NCBI RefSeq assembly: GCF_019703515.2
Contig: NC_059347.1
Coordinates: 25,257,001 to 25,321,000, forward strand
Direction: 5' to 3'
Length of the DNA stretch: 64,000 nucleotides
Source of the DNA: Myxocyprinus asiaticus
Lineage: Eukaryota > Chordata > Actinopteri > Cypriniformes > Catostomidae
Each line of letters begins with the position of its first letter. The stretch's first letter is position 1. Positions 11,083 to 21,854 of this stretch are shown one piece after another. The notes beneath the pieces are model-generated. The model was not told the DNA's origin, made no database searches, and worked only from the letters and a program-made list of their open reading frames with translations. The position numbers and the translations under genes are program-made.

Positions 11083-11261
11083 ACATATTAAATTTTTGAA
11101 AGATTTAAGTTTTTTTCTTCAACATACTTCTTTTATTGACAATTTTGCAGCATGTAGTCTATTTTTCATAAAAACAACATGTAAAAGGTAGGAACATTTG
11201 GATTTCTCAGTGGATTTCTCACAATGCTGCCAAGAACATACATGCTGTAGCAATAAATAAT

Positions 11262-11999
11262 GCAAAAATCAAAGTCAGTCAGCATAAACTTCATCTATAA
11301 GATTCCAGCGGTTAAATTAATGTTGTGAAAAAGATCAATATTTAAGTACTTTTTAACTCTAAACCATTGCTTTCGGTCAGCAGCCATATACGCATCCACG
11401 AGAGCACTGCGTACACATCTGTCACGTGACGAATTTGCATTGGCATGTTACGGGCGTAGTCTCACATTTTTCTCTCAGTTGAGACATCCAGGATAAGCAC
11501 ACAAATGCACCATTGTAAGTAAACAAACCGATAAATACAGATCTAGACCCAAATCAACTAAGCTTCTGTACAGCGTTCCTCCTACTCAGCTGTAAACAGC
11601 GCTGCTCTTCCGTGTGTGTCGCATGTACGTCAGTTTTCACGTGAACATGCCAATGCGATTACGCCACATGCACATACTGCTGCTGACCGGAAGCTAAGAT
11701 TTAGAGTTAAAAAGTATTTAAATTTAAATCTTTTTCACACCAAAAGCGATTGGGTCGATCGTGAAATCATTTAACAGCTGGAGTCGTATGGATGATGTTT
11801 ATGCTGACTGTCTGTGATTTTTAGAGCTTTAAAAGACTGATCACCACCCACTTTCATTATAAGTACCTACTGAGCTAAAATATTTTACTATTTTTCTTCA
11901 AATGTGTTCAGCAGAAGAAAGAAAGTCATACACATCTGGGATGGAATGAGGGTGAGTAAATGATGAGAGAATTTTCATTTCTGGGTGAACTAACCCTTT
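11262..11999. mobile_element. Palindromic MITE copy
   Basis: Arms of about 150 bp at roughly 11262-11385 and 11683-11830 are imperfect inverted repeats (shared words GCTGCTGACCG, TTTAGAGTTAAAAAGTA, TTTATGCTGACTG). The right flank continues GAAAGAAAGTCATACACATCTGGGATGG... to CCCTTTA at 11999, the same outer sequence as the TTAA-bounded MITE at 25552-25854. The left outer end is lost. It is a non-autonomous DNA element with no coding capacity. Confidence 0.6.
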
Positions 12000-12016
12000 A
12001 TTATTGCTCCCTCACA

Positions 12017-12395
12017 ATAAATTAACCATGGTTTTACTTTAGTAAAATTGTAACAAACATGACTGTAGTAACCATGGTAAATCTTGTAGTAATGGTTTTC
12101 AAATACCATGGTTAAACAATGGTTTCTTTAGTAAAACAAAGTTTAATTTTCATAACGGTTATCTATTTTTTTTTTTCTTCAGCAGAAACAATAGTTTACT
12201 TATGGGAGTAAAACCAGATGAACCACAAAATGATAATTTTGTTACCATACTTTTCATTGTCCTGTGTTATTAAACAATGGTTTCACTACAGGTATCATGG
12301 TTAAAATATGGTTCCTACTGAAACCATGGCAAGTTTTATGGTTATGTTTTTACCACAAATACCATTGTTCAACTATGATTACTGTACTAAAACCA
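12017..12395. repeat. Dispersed ACCATGGT repeat block
   Basis: The palindromic word ACCATGGT or close variants occur every 25-60 bp. A similar block lies inside the hAT element at 33720-34015. The block is followed by a T run (12397-12413) and by another degenerate copy of the GTTTCACAGAATAAA MITE family to about 12720. Confidence 0.5.
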
Positions 12396-12959
12396 CGGTT
12401 TTTTTTTTTTTTTTATATTTGTTTTTCTTTTTTTTGGCGAGGGAAATCCTCCCTCTCTGCCCTCTTAAGGGGCTCTGTATGTTTCAGACCTGTATGTTAT
12501 TATTTTGTGAAACACAAAAGAAGATATTGCAATATGGAATTTCAGTCAACCACTCACTTAAAAAGAAAAGAAAGATGCAATGAAAGAAAATGGTGACTGA
12601 GAATGTCAGTCCCTAATGTTCTGCCTTATCTCCTTATGTGTTTCACAGAATAAAAATGTCTAAGGTTCAGAACAACATGATGGTGTGTATATGATGACAG
12701 CATTTAAATTTTATGGATTAACTAACTTTTAAAATCTGTAAAATTGACACTACCTTAAAATTTGCCTGTAATTTGTTATTATACATCTATTTGTGAAGTG
12801 TGAAGGCATTTTAAGTTTTAAAGATACTATAGAAAAAGTTAACCCCAAAAAATTATGTATTTGTAAATGTATATTTTGTATAAATAAAACAATGAGTATC
12901 AGAATGTGCTGTGTATTTCATAAAGAGTACATACATTATATAGGCTGATTTATTCCTTT

Positions 12960-13232
12960 TTAAATATTTGGGATTTTAAAAACAAAATTAGAAAATACAT
13001 TGATTGTATTACATCGTTTCACCCAACTGAAATCAACATCGTTTCAACGTCAGGTAAGCAAACTAATTAGATCGATTTTATGTTAGTTTTCAATGGCATG
13101 AACGACGTAAATTCAACGTGACTTCAATGAGCAAAAAGATGTGGAATTAACATCGGAGATCAACGTTGTTTCGATGCCGCGAGAGACATCGATTCTACGT
13201 CGATTCTATGTCAGTTTGCTATCTGTGGTCTC
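12960..13232 (-). mobile_element. Right end of a CAGATAGCAA-type DNA element
   Basis: The sequence ends TTTGCTATCTGTGG, the inverted form of the end at 6125, and has many TCAACGTT / ATCGATT sub-terminal words in both orientations. No transposase is visible in this or the partner end. Confidence 0.4.
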
Positions 13233-15445
13233 TCTTTTGAAGCCAGTGAGCTCTAGTTTGAAGCTCGAGACTGCTCTGGTAGCTTTTCATCCCTGTAAAG
13301 ACTGATTATCAAAAACAACAGTGTAAATTTACAACTGAACAAAATTAAATTAAGCTAAAGATATATTTGAAGTATTTAGAAATATTTTGATATTTAAAAC
13401 ATTATTTTTTCATGTTATTCAAAAGTTTTTAAAGCCTTAAAAGGAAATCATATATCCCTATTTTATTATTTGCTTAATATATTTGAAGTTAAATATGTAA
13501 TATGACTTCTTAAGGTGTATGAAGCACACATGCACCTTAATAAATATGACAACTATTTGCCATTTATATGACAACTAATTGCGAAATCCCTGAAAGAAAT
13601 GTCATAGCCCTACAACAGACAATTAATCATCATAATCACAGTTATTTGTTTGACAATTAATCGTCAGCCAAATTTCATAATCTTGTCAGCGCTTTATAGG
13701 AAAAATACGACCTGGCACTTGCGGTGAAAACAATTATAGTGTTTTAATTAAACGGTCTTTGTACATTTGTAGGCATGCAAATTCCATTCGTGTCGGTTTG
13801 TCCTTCTTTTTAAGACTGACTATAGCTTGAGCCAACAGCATTAGAGTACTGGCTGTGAATGAGCATTGATTTGACGCATTGAACAAAAACACCCCTTCAC
13901 TGAACCAGTAGAGCCGGTCATTTGAGTCTGAACAAGACAAGACATCTCATTTGTGAACGAATTAAATTAATCTGTCATCTCGTTCATGATTGAGGATCTA
14001 CTGTTCGGCTGAACAAGCGGGGGAGCTGCACGTCATTCATTTAGATCGGCAATCTCGTTCGATGAGAAAAGGGGCTGGATGAATTATGAATAAAAGTTGA
14101 GAGGTGACCACATATTACAATGACATATGGACGTTATGGAAACTCATAATAATTTTTTAGGGTACAATTGTTGTCTTTTCTTGAATTGCTTGATAACAAG
14201 TTGTGTTCAGCAGTTGCGCAAGAGCACAAAATGATATATATGCTTTGTTGTCATTTGTGGGGAAATATTTAGGATGCTTTAACAGTCTGAAGTGCTGAAG
14301 TCTCTTAGTAGATTTGTATACACGCACATTTTAATAAAGGATAACTGGAATTCTTCCGGTTGTGAATGACTCTCGTTCAAAAAGTAAAAGATGGTTATTT
14401 GGCGCCATCTACTGCCGTAATGGTGTAATTTGCAGAAAAGGTCAATGAATGAATGAACAAATCTTTTGGTGAATGGAATCAAAAGACTAGATTCACTGAG
14501 ATGAATCAAAATCACCACCGCTAGTACCCTAGGATTGGCCACATTATGCCAACTCACCAACAATTGTGTCCTATCAGACATTTTTGTATTGGCTCCAGCC
14601 TATTTACTTTTCCCTGTGGTGTGACTGGAAGCATGTTGCGTTAACATCCTGTGAGACACAGGTTCAAATACTGAGTTGAAACCAGGAATGATCTGCGTAT
14701 GCATAATCAGTTTGGTGGCTGCATTTTCCCCTCTAACATTATATTTTTACTCCACTGATGGTTAGGTTTGGTTTGGGGTTTTGGGGTACAGTTTATAAAA
14801 TATGCATTCCTCTTCACTGCATTACAGCATGTACAGCTGAAAACATCTTGCTTTAGGCACACCTCTGTGGGCGATACAGCCAGCTCTGCTCTGGCCGCTG
14901 GAGGCCTTGTTTCATATTTCTGTAAACACAGACCAATTTTAGCTAAAGAAAAGTCAACCTACTGTTTCCGATTTCACTGCTTCTGTTGATGCAATCAGTC
15001 TGCATTATTTCAACTATTTTTTTTTTTCTCAAAAATCATGACCAATAGTGGAATTTGTGTTGAATAACTACACTACCCATGACCCTGCAGAGAAAGATTC
15101 ACCAATCAGAGAAACGTGGCAAACAATACACACCAAAAGTGCTCTGCAGCATCTGCCCACTTCATTGAAGTCACTCTCCCTACACTCTCTAACTACTTAT
15201 AACTGTATATTTGTATATATTTGAATATTTGACAATAAACTTAAAATATATTGTTATAGATTTATAATCAACAAATGAAAATCAATAGTTTTACTTTTTT
15301 TTCATTTGATCACATCATTCGCAATGCTTCATGTGATTGTAGTTCCTTCCCTCATTAAAACCTTTAAGTTCACAGTCTTGTACCTTTGTCTTTCTGTCTG
15401 GTTTTCAAATCCTTTTTTTTTTTTTTTTTTTTAAATCAAGGTTTG
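13233..15445. other. Intergenic, repeat-derived in part
   Basis: No credible gene. GTGAACGAAT / GATTCACTGA words at 13950-14000 and 14380-14500 resemble sequence at 6030-6110 and 44280-44400, pointing to a shared dispersed element. A lone B-box-like GGTTCAAATAC near 14661 is noted but unsupported by an A box. Confidence 0.45.
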
Positions 15446-15449
15446 TAAT

Positions 15450-15962
15450 GCTGGTTAGTTTTGTTTCAATGCTTAGGGATTTTATGAATTTTATGAATTT
15501 AGTGTGTCAATAGGAAATATACATTTTAGACTCCCAAACATTCCTTTTACAAATATAATATAATAGAAGAACAGGGAACCTTACAACAGATGCCATGGCC
15601 ACCACAGAGCCCCCCACATAACATCGAGTCAGTCTGGGATTACATGAAGAGAAGCAACTGAGATAGCCTTAATAGATAAAAGAAGTGTGGCATGTTCTCA
15701 ATGAAGCTTGGAACATCCTATCTGGCAATAAAATAAAATAAAAAAATAAAACACCTGTATCCAGGTATACCTAGGAGAATAGGTGATGTTTTGAAGGCAA
15801 AGGTTATCACACCAAATATTGAAATTTTTTTTTTTTTTTTTTTTTTTTGTATGCTTACTGGACTATGTATGACGTTAATTGATAAATTAAAACTATGTAT
15901 GGCATCATTTTTGAAGACATCCTCACTATGTAACATTGCCTAAAACTTTTGCACACTACTGT
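15450..15962 (+). mobile_element. Internally deleted Tc1-like transposon copy
   Basis: The plus strand keeps the C-terminal end of a Tc1 transposase gene: a CATCGAGTCAGTCTGGGATTAC block corresponding to the IESVWDY motif near 15624-15646, then decayed sequence and a terminal GCCTAAAACTTTTGCACACTACTG near 15939-15962. The same arrangement, with the same short 5' stub fused to the C-terminus, appears on the minus strand at 26767-27292, so both copies descend from one deleted, non-autonomous form. A poly(T) run interrupts it at 15823-15848. Confidence 0.65.
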
Positions 15963-15970
15963 ATATACTA

Positions 15971-15973
<3 letters not shown>

Positions 15974-16048
<75 letters not shown>
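15974..16048. repeat. (AT)n microsatellite
   Basis: About 37 AT units directly after the Tc1 end. The Tyr-Ile open frames here are artefacts of the repeat. Confidence 0.95.
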
Positions 16049-16052
<4 letters not shown>

Positions 16053-16240
16053 ATTATTTTTTTTACTGCTTTCAATTTTTTTTTCTTGTGATATCAAATC
16101 ATTTCAATTCATATTTCTTAGTAAGATACCAATTTCACTATACACAGATAAGCACATTAATATACATTCTTGTGTATATGGAAATAAAAGCTAACATGTT
16201 AATGTGGACATTAGTGTACTATTAAGTTCAGTTAAGAAAT

Positions 16241-16640
16241 GTCCTGGTTACTTTCGTAACCTCCGTTCCCTGATGGAGGGAACGAGACATTGTGTCGATG
16301 TAGTGACACTACGGGTCACTCTTGGGAGCCCCGAACACCTCTGCTTTTTGAAAAAAGGCCAATTGGAATTGGCGAGTGGAATTTGCATGCCACTCCCCCA
16401 GACATACGGGTATAAAAGGAGCTGGTATGCAACCACTCATTCAGATTTTGTGCTGAGGAGCCAAGACAAGGTCCCGGCCATTTCAGCAGGTAGTTCAGCG
16501 TTGTGGCAAGAGGGACACAACGTCTCGTTCCCTCCATCAGGGAACGGAGTTTACGAAAGTAACCAGGACGTTCCCTCTCTGTCACTCACTCAACGTTGTG
16601 TTGATGTAGTGACACTAGGGGTCCCTATACAAAATACCAC
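16241..16640 (+). repeat. Left terminal repeat and internal complementary region of DIRS A
   Basis: The terminus has two small hairpins, GGTTAC-TTTC-GTAACC and CGTTCCCT-GATGG-AGGGAACG. An inverted copy of the outer 60 bp recurs at 16508-16572, matching the DIRS internal complementary region (ICR) used to circularise the copy. Between them an ATTTGCAT octamer (16381-16388) precedes a TATAAAAG box (16411-16418), a promoter-like pair reading inward. Confidence 0.75.
16381..16418 (+). promoter_or_regulatory. Octamer plus TATA promoter-like module in the DIRS terminus
   Basis: ATTTGCAT starts 30 bp upstream of TATAAAAG. The same pair, same spacing, is inverted at 21660-21623, and element B keeps the octamer at 57005-57012 with a mutated TATGAAAG. 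Conservation across three termini suggests it is the element promoter. Function is inferred. Confidence 0.55.
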
Positions 16641-17351
16641 AACTAGCTAAACTGTGTTACGTGGACTGGCGATGTGAGATGGGCAGAGCGCTGTGTGCCT
16701 CATAGCCAGCGCACCAGGCCATCACGTAACCTCCCCCAATGCTCTTATGAGCGTCGAACGATCCTTTGGGAACAAGTCGACTGCCCAACAAATAGGGACA
16801 GGATAGCCCACCTGTGGCCTCTTTTCCTCTTTTTTTTCTCCCCAAAAAGAGTCTACGTCGGGGGGGTGTCACTCCCAAGGGGAAGACACAATGGAGACCA
16901 CACCCCACCCAGAGAAGGGGGGGGGGGGGGTGGTATTTCGAGTGGAAATACGTCACATGGTCTTACCGAGTCTTGTCGGAAGTATGTCATGTGGAGAAGT
17001 CACATGGTAGGTCCTACCCAAGGGAGGAGGAGTTTCTACAAGCATGATGACTGGGGGCAGAGGGGCCTCTGCCCAAGGAAGATGCAGTTTACCGATAGGG
17101 AAACGATTTAGTGGAAGATATATAACATGGGGTCATCTATGGGGAACCAGCACATGTGGAGCACCTACCCCAGTACAGGGCTTAGTTAGCACATGTACTG
17201 GGCCGGCAGCGAGTTTCTCTGCCAACTCGTCTGCCACAGGGCTAATGAGGAAAGTCATCCAGAGATAACAACTTGTGAACACACGTCTTCACCTCATGGG
17301 AGGGGAAAGGCGCTATACGCAAGTGGTACACCCAGCCAGCTGTCCTGGAAC

Positions 17352-17558
17352 TTACATATTTGGACCTGACAACACACGGGACGAAACCGGCTCAACCCGA
17401 AGATTATAGAACCGTGCAAAGGTGTTGGGTGTCACCCAGCCCGCTGCTCTGCAGATGTCTGCCAAAGAGGCGCCACTGGTCAGGGCCCAGGAGGCTGCTA
17501 CACTCCTAGTAGAGTGGGCTTGTAGCGCCACGGCCCCACGGGTCCTTTCCATTGATGT
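17352..17558 (-). pseudogene. Tyrosine recombinase C-terminus (DIRS), inverted fragment
   Basis: Sixty-six open codons on the minus strand carry the HSTRSVAASWAL block, then LADICRAAGW and FARFYNLRV. These supply the His-x-x-Arg pair, the Gly-Trp and the nucleophilic Tyr of the tyrosine-recombinase catalytic domain that joins circular DIRS DNA to the target. Everything N-terminal is absent. It sits opposite in strand to gag and RT of the same element, and gag begins immediately at its cut edge (about 17558), marking the junction where an inverted 3' end was fused to the 5' part. Confidence 0.8.
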
Positions 17559-19019
17559 GTTACACGGTCGTTATCTCTCGCCTTCTGACGGTCACGATCG
17601 CTGTCTTTCGTGTCTGGGCACTACCCACGCGGAGACAGCGTTCATGGATGGGTCATGTACTCATTGCGAGAACATGACCATGGCAACATTGCGGTCATGG
17701 CTTGCCTTCGTAAGAAAGCAAGCCACCCCAGCGGCTCCCCGCCTCGGTCCTTCTACCTACAGGTATGAGGCCAGCACGGCTAGCACTGGGGGCGATTTGG
17801 GGACCTCAATGGGACCACATCCGCCGGGTATCCCCCCACGGACCTCCCATTCCCCAGCACACTCGTCTGCCCCGATCGGGCTTCCGGATTAGTCCACCGG
17901 CTCATCTCACGGCAAGTTCGACCTCTTGTTCGGAGCCCGCGGAGGTGATGAGTTCTCGAGCGCAGCATTGGAGAGCGGGCTCGTCCAGTCGGACGCGGAA
18001 GCTTCAGCTGGGCTTCCCCCCTCGGGTACGGTCGCCCAGTCAACGGGTGATGCGGAGATGACGGACATGCTTTCCCGGGAAGCCGTGAGTGTCGGGCTAG
18101 AGTGGAACCCTCTGCTCTCCCCTGAACCCTCGCGGCTCGATGATTGGTTCCTGGGCCCGTGGCGCTGCTCACAGCCACGCCCCGCCCCAGTTCCTTTCTT
18201 CCCGGAAGTGCACGAGGAGCTGACAAGGTCATGGGAGGCACCTTTTACTGCCCGGTCCCGATATTTCAGCTCTCCCGCCCTCACTACATTCGATGGTAGG
18301 ACAGCCAAGGGGTATTCGGTGATCCCCCCAGGGGATAAGGCGCTCGCGGTGCACCTATGCCCGCAGAGTGCTGCCACCTGGTGCGGGCGCCCGAAGCTCC
18401 CATCCAGGGCCTGTAGGTTTAAGTCGTTCCTGATGGCCATGGCCTATGGTGCCGCTGGACAAGCCGCCTCAGCCCTGTATGCCGTGGCTCTCCTGCAAGT
18501 CCACCAAGCCCAGGCGCTAAAGGAACTGCACGAGGGTAGTTCCGCCCCAGGATTGATGCATGAACTGCGCTCGGCGACAGACCTCGCCCTCCGGGTGATG
18601 AAGGTCATTGCGCACGGGCAATGCCCACCTTGGTGGTCCAGGAGAGCCACCTTTGGCTCTACCTGGTCGAGATGGGAGAGGCCGACAAGGCACGGTTCCT
18701 TGGCGCCCCCATTTCCCAGGTTGGCCTGTTCGGCGACACCATCGAGGACTTTGCCCAGCAGTTCTCGGCGGTGAAGCAGCAGACGGAAGCTATCCAACAC
18801 ATCCTGCCCCGGCGTGGATCAAGATCCCGCACCCCATCTGCTCGTCGCCAAGGGCGTCCTCCTGCGGTGACTGCACCGGCTCCACCGCAGCCCTCCCCCG
18901 TGGCCCGGCCCCGGCGTGGAGCCCACCGCAAGAAGCAGATGGCACCCGTCTCACGGCCGGCCGCGCCCCTGAGTGGGACGACCCAGGGGAGAGGAAACCC
19001 GCTGCTCTGGAGCTGGTAA
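17559..19019 (+). pseudogene. DIRS gag-like gene (element A)
   Basis: Near the start is a zinc-finger-like CLSCLGTTHAE...CTHCE block (17600-17680). A TAG near 17891 interrupts the frame. It reopens at 17926 with PFTARSRYFSSPALTTFDG, HLCPQSAATW, AAGQAASALYAVALLQ and HEGSSAPGLMHELRSATDLALR blocks that match the gag of element B. A frameshift near 18610 moves the frame to 18621-19019, which carries the QESHLWLYLVEMGEADKARF and GDTIEDFAQQFSAVKQQTEA blocks and a basic Pro/Arg tail. The upstream plus frame reads through the antisense YR fragment, so the native start is lost. Confidence 0.75.
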
Positions 19020-19439
19020 GCAGACCACTCCATCCCCTGGTGGAGGACCAGGAGGAGAATCTTTTGTTACCTTTTCATTTAATTTTGCCACATGCCCAAG
19101 TGGCTTCGGTACCCAAAAGTTCAGCAAAAGAGCGGTTTCCTTGTTCCTTGGGTCACATACCCGGTGCACACAGCCGTCATCATGACCACCATCCACCATT
19201 CCATTCCGGCAGGTTTTGCGCTCCAGCGGGGGTCTTCCCACCCCTGCGTGCCCAGCTGTGGCACAAATCCACCACCAATGTGATGGTCTCCACGCATCAC
19301 GAGGACAAGTCTCTTTCTCCCCCATCCCAGGCTGTTCCAGAGGTGGTCACAAGGAGCCAGGTAAGTGCTTCGATGTCCCTGAACTCAGCACGGCCACGGC
19401 ACGACGTGGCACCTCAGGCTCCGCCCCACCACGAGGCCC

Positions 19440-21115
19440 CACCCGCTGGTACGTCCGACGAGATTGTCCCCTTGGTCCCTCTTGCCTGGAGCTTGGACGT
19501 GTGGCTTGCGCTTTTCAACCTGTCGCGATGGCTGTTCCGGACCGTCCGACTTGGCTATGTGATTCAGTTCACCAGGCGTCCGTCCAGGTTCAGCGGCGTC
19601 CACTTCACCTCAGTGAAGGGCAAGAATGCCGCTACCTTGTGCGTGGAAATCGCTACTCTCCTACGGAAGGGTGTGATAGAGCCTGTCCCTCCGGCCGAGA
19701 TGAAGAAGGGGTTTCACAGCGCCTACTTCATTGTACCGAAGAAAGGTGGTGGGTTGCGGCCAATTTTGGACCTGCGAGTACTGAACCGGGCTTTACACAG
19801 ACTCCCGTTCAAGATGCTGACACAAAAACGCATTCTAGCGAGCATCCAGCATCAAGTTTGGTTCACGGCGGTAGTATTTCCACGTCTCGATTCTACCTCG
19901 ACACAGACCCTTCCTGCAGTTTGCATTCGAGGGTCGGGTATATCAGTACAAGGTCCTCCCTTTCGGCCTATCCTTGTCCCCTCGCATCTTCACGAAGGTC
20001 GCAGAGGCAGTCCTTTCCCCGTTAAGGGAAGTGGGCATTTGCATCCTCAACTATCTCGACAACTGGCTAATCCTAGCTCACTCTCGGGATGAGTTGTGTG
20101 CGCACAGGGACCTGGTGCTCTCGCACCTCAGCCCACTAGGTCTTCGGGTCAACTGGGAAAAGAGCAAGCTCTTCCCGGTTCAGAGCATCTCTTTTCTCGG
20201 CTTGGAGTTGGACTCAATGACCGCTGACCTCACGAATGAGTGCGCACAGTCGATGCTGACCTGTTTGAAGGCGTTCAGACAGAAGATGCATATGAGACCG
20301 CTTCAGCACTGGCTCCAGACTCGAATCCAGAGATGGGCATGGCGCCGCGGGACACATCGCATGGCCATCATGCCGGTCTGTTGCCGCCTCTTCAGCCCTT
20401 GGACCGACCTCACATTTCTATGGGCAGGCGTTCCCCTAGAGCAGGTCTCCAGGTGTGTCATGGTTATGACAGATGCCTTCAAGATGGGCTGGGGTGCTGT
20501 ATGCAACCGGCACACAGCCACCAGCTCCTGGACGGGCCCGCGGCTACGTTGGCACATCAACTGCCTTGAGTTGTTGGCAATTCTGCTCGCACTGCGGAGG
20601 TTTTGGCCGTTGATCCAGGGCAAGCATGTGTTAGTTCGGACAGACAACATGGCAATGGTGGCATACATCAACCGTCAAGGCAGTTTACGCTCCCATTGTA
20701 TGTCACAACTCACCCGCCGTCTCCACCTCAAGTCGCTGTGAGCCACTCACATCCCAGGAGACCTCAACACTGCAGTGGACGTGCTGTCACGACAGGTTAC
20801 TCTCAGGGGAGAGTGGAGACTCCAGCCTCAGGTGGTCCAGCTGATTTGGAGTCGATTCAGGCAGGCACAGGTAGACCTGTTCGCTTCCCGAGAATCCTCC
20901 CACTGCCCGCTCTGGTACACCCTGACCGAGGCATCTCTTGGTATAGATGCGCTGGCACACAGCTGGCCCCCTGGACTATGCAAATATGCGTTTCCCTAAG
21001 TGAGCCTACTTGCACAGACCCTGTGCAAGGTCAGGGAGGACGAGGAGCAGGTCATCCTAGTAGCACCCTACTGGCCCACCCAGACATGGTTCTCGGGCCT
21101 CACGCTCCTCGCGAC
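19440..21115 (+). pseudogene. DIRS reverse transcriptase-RNase H (element A)
   Basis: RT blocks appear in order: SRWLFRTVRLGYVIQF, KGVIEPVPPAEMKKGFHSAY, FIVPKKGGGLRPILDLR, then after a frameshift near 19870 QYKVLPFGLSLSPRIFTKV and the active-site region. The active site reads YLDN (AAC at 20061-20063) where YLDD is usual. RNase H follows with its acidic residues in TDAF, NCLELL, VRTDN and DVLSR. A TGA at 20740 and a TAA near 20998 break the last part. About 25 codons of the thumb are deleted near 20280. The YR gene that should follow is replaced by the terminal repeat at 21115. Confidence 0.85.
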
Positions 21116-21805
21116 AGAGGCCCCTCTGCCCCAGTCACCATGTTTGTAGAATCTCCTCCCCCGTTGGGTAGGACCTACCATGGGACTTCTCCACATGACA
21201 TACTTCCGACAAGGCTCAGCAAGACCATGTGATGTATTTCCAATCAAAATACCTCCCCCCTCTCTCTGGGTGGGGTGTTGTCTCCGCAGTGTCTTCCCCT
21301 TGGTAGTGACACCCCCCCGATGTAGGCACAATTTCACTCTTTTTTGGGGAGAGAAAAAAGAGGATAAGAGGCCATGACTGGGCTAGCCTGTCCCTATCTT
21401 TTGGGCAGCAGACTTGTCCCCGAAGGGCCGTTCAACGCTCATAACAGCGTTGGGGGAGGTTACGTGTCGGCCTGGTGCGGTGGCTATGAGGAACACAGTG
21501 GTCTGCCCATCTCCCACCGCCAGTTCACGTAACACAGTTCAGCTGGACTACCTGCTGAAATGGCCGGGACCTTGTCTCGGCTCCTCAGCACAAAACCTGA
21601 ATGAGTGGTTGCATACCAGCTCCTTTTATACCCATATGTACGGGGGAGTGGTATGCAAATACCGCCAATATCGGCAATTCCCACTGGCCTTTTTTCAAAG
21701 ACCAGATGTGTTTTGGGCTCCCAAGAGTGACCCCTAGTGTCACTTCATCGATACAACGTCTCATTCCCTTCATCAGGGAAAGGAGGTTACGAAAGTAACC
21801 AGGAC
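21116..21805 (-). repeat. Right inverted terminal region of DIRS A
   Basis: Reverse complement of the left end for about 690 bp, including the GGTTAC/GTAACC hairpin at the very end, the octamer (21653-21660) and TATA box (21623-21630). It lacks the ICR block present on the left, having a deletion near 21540 relative to the left copy. Confidence 0.8.
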
Positions 21806-21854
21806 GTTCCCCACCAGACCACAGTATATCTATTTTAAGGTCTGTTTTCTAAAC

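Larger units (their letters stand above)
16241..21805 (+). mobile_element. DIRS-type element A, chimeric with inverted 3' ends
   Basis: A 5.6-kb unit with long inverted ends: 16241-17075 matches the reverse complement of 21110-21805. Genes inside belong to a DIRS retroelement, which integrates with a tyrosine recombinase (YR) instead of a DDE integrase. On the plus strand are gag (17559-19019) and RT-RNase H (19440-21115). The YR gene is missing from its normal place after RNase H, yet a YR C-terminus lies inverted at the left (17352-17558 minus). Comparison with element B shows that both termini of A are 3'-type ends facing each other. All genes have frameshifts or stops. Confidence 0.8.

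Noticed and set aside
14640..14680. tRNA-derived SINE from GGTTCAAATAC
   Set aside because: A lone B-box-like word without an A box or target duplication.
15855..16194. Tyr-Ile repeat proteins
   Set aside because: Translation of (AT)n; not genes.
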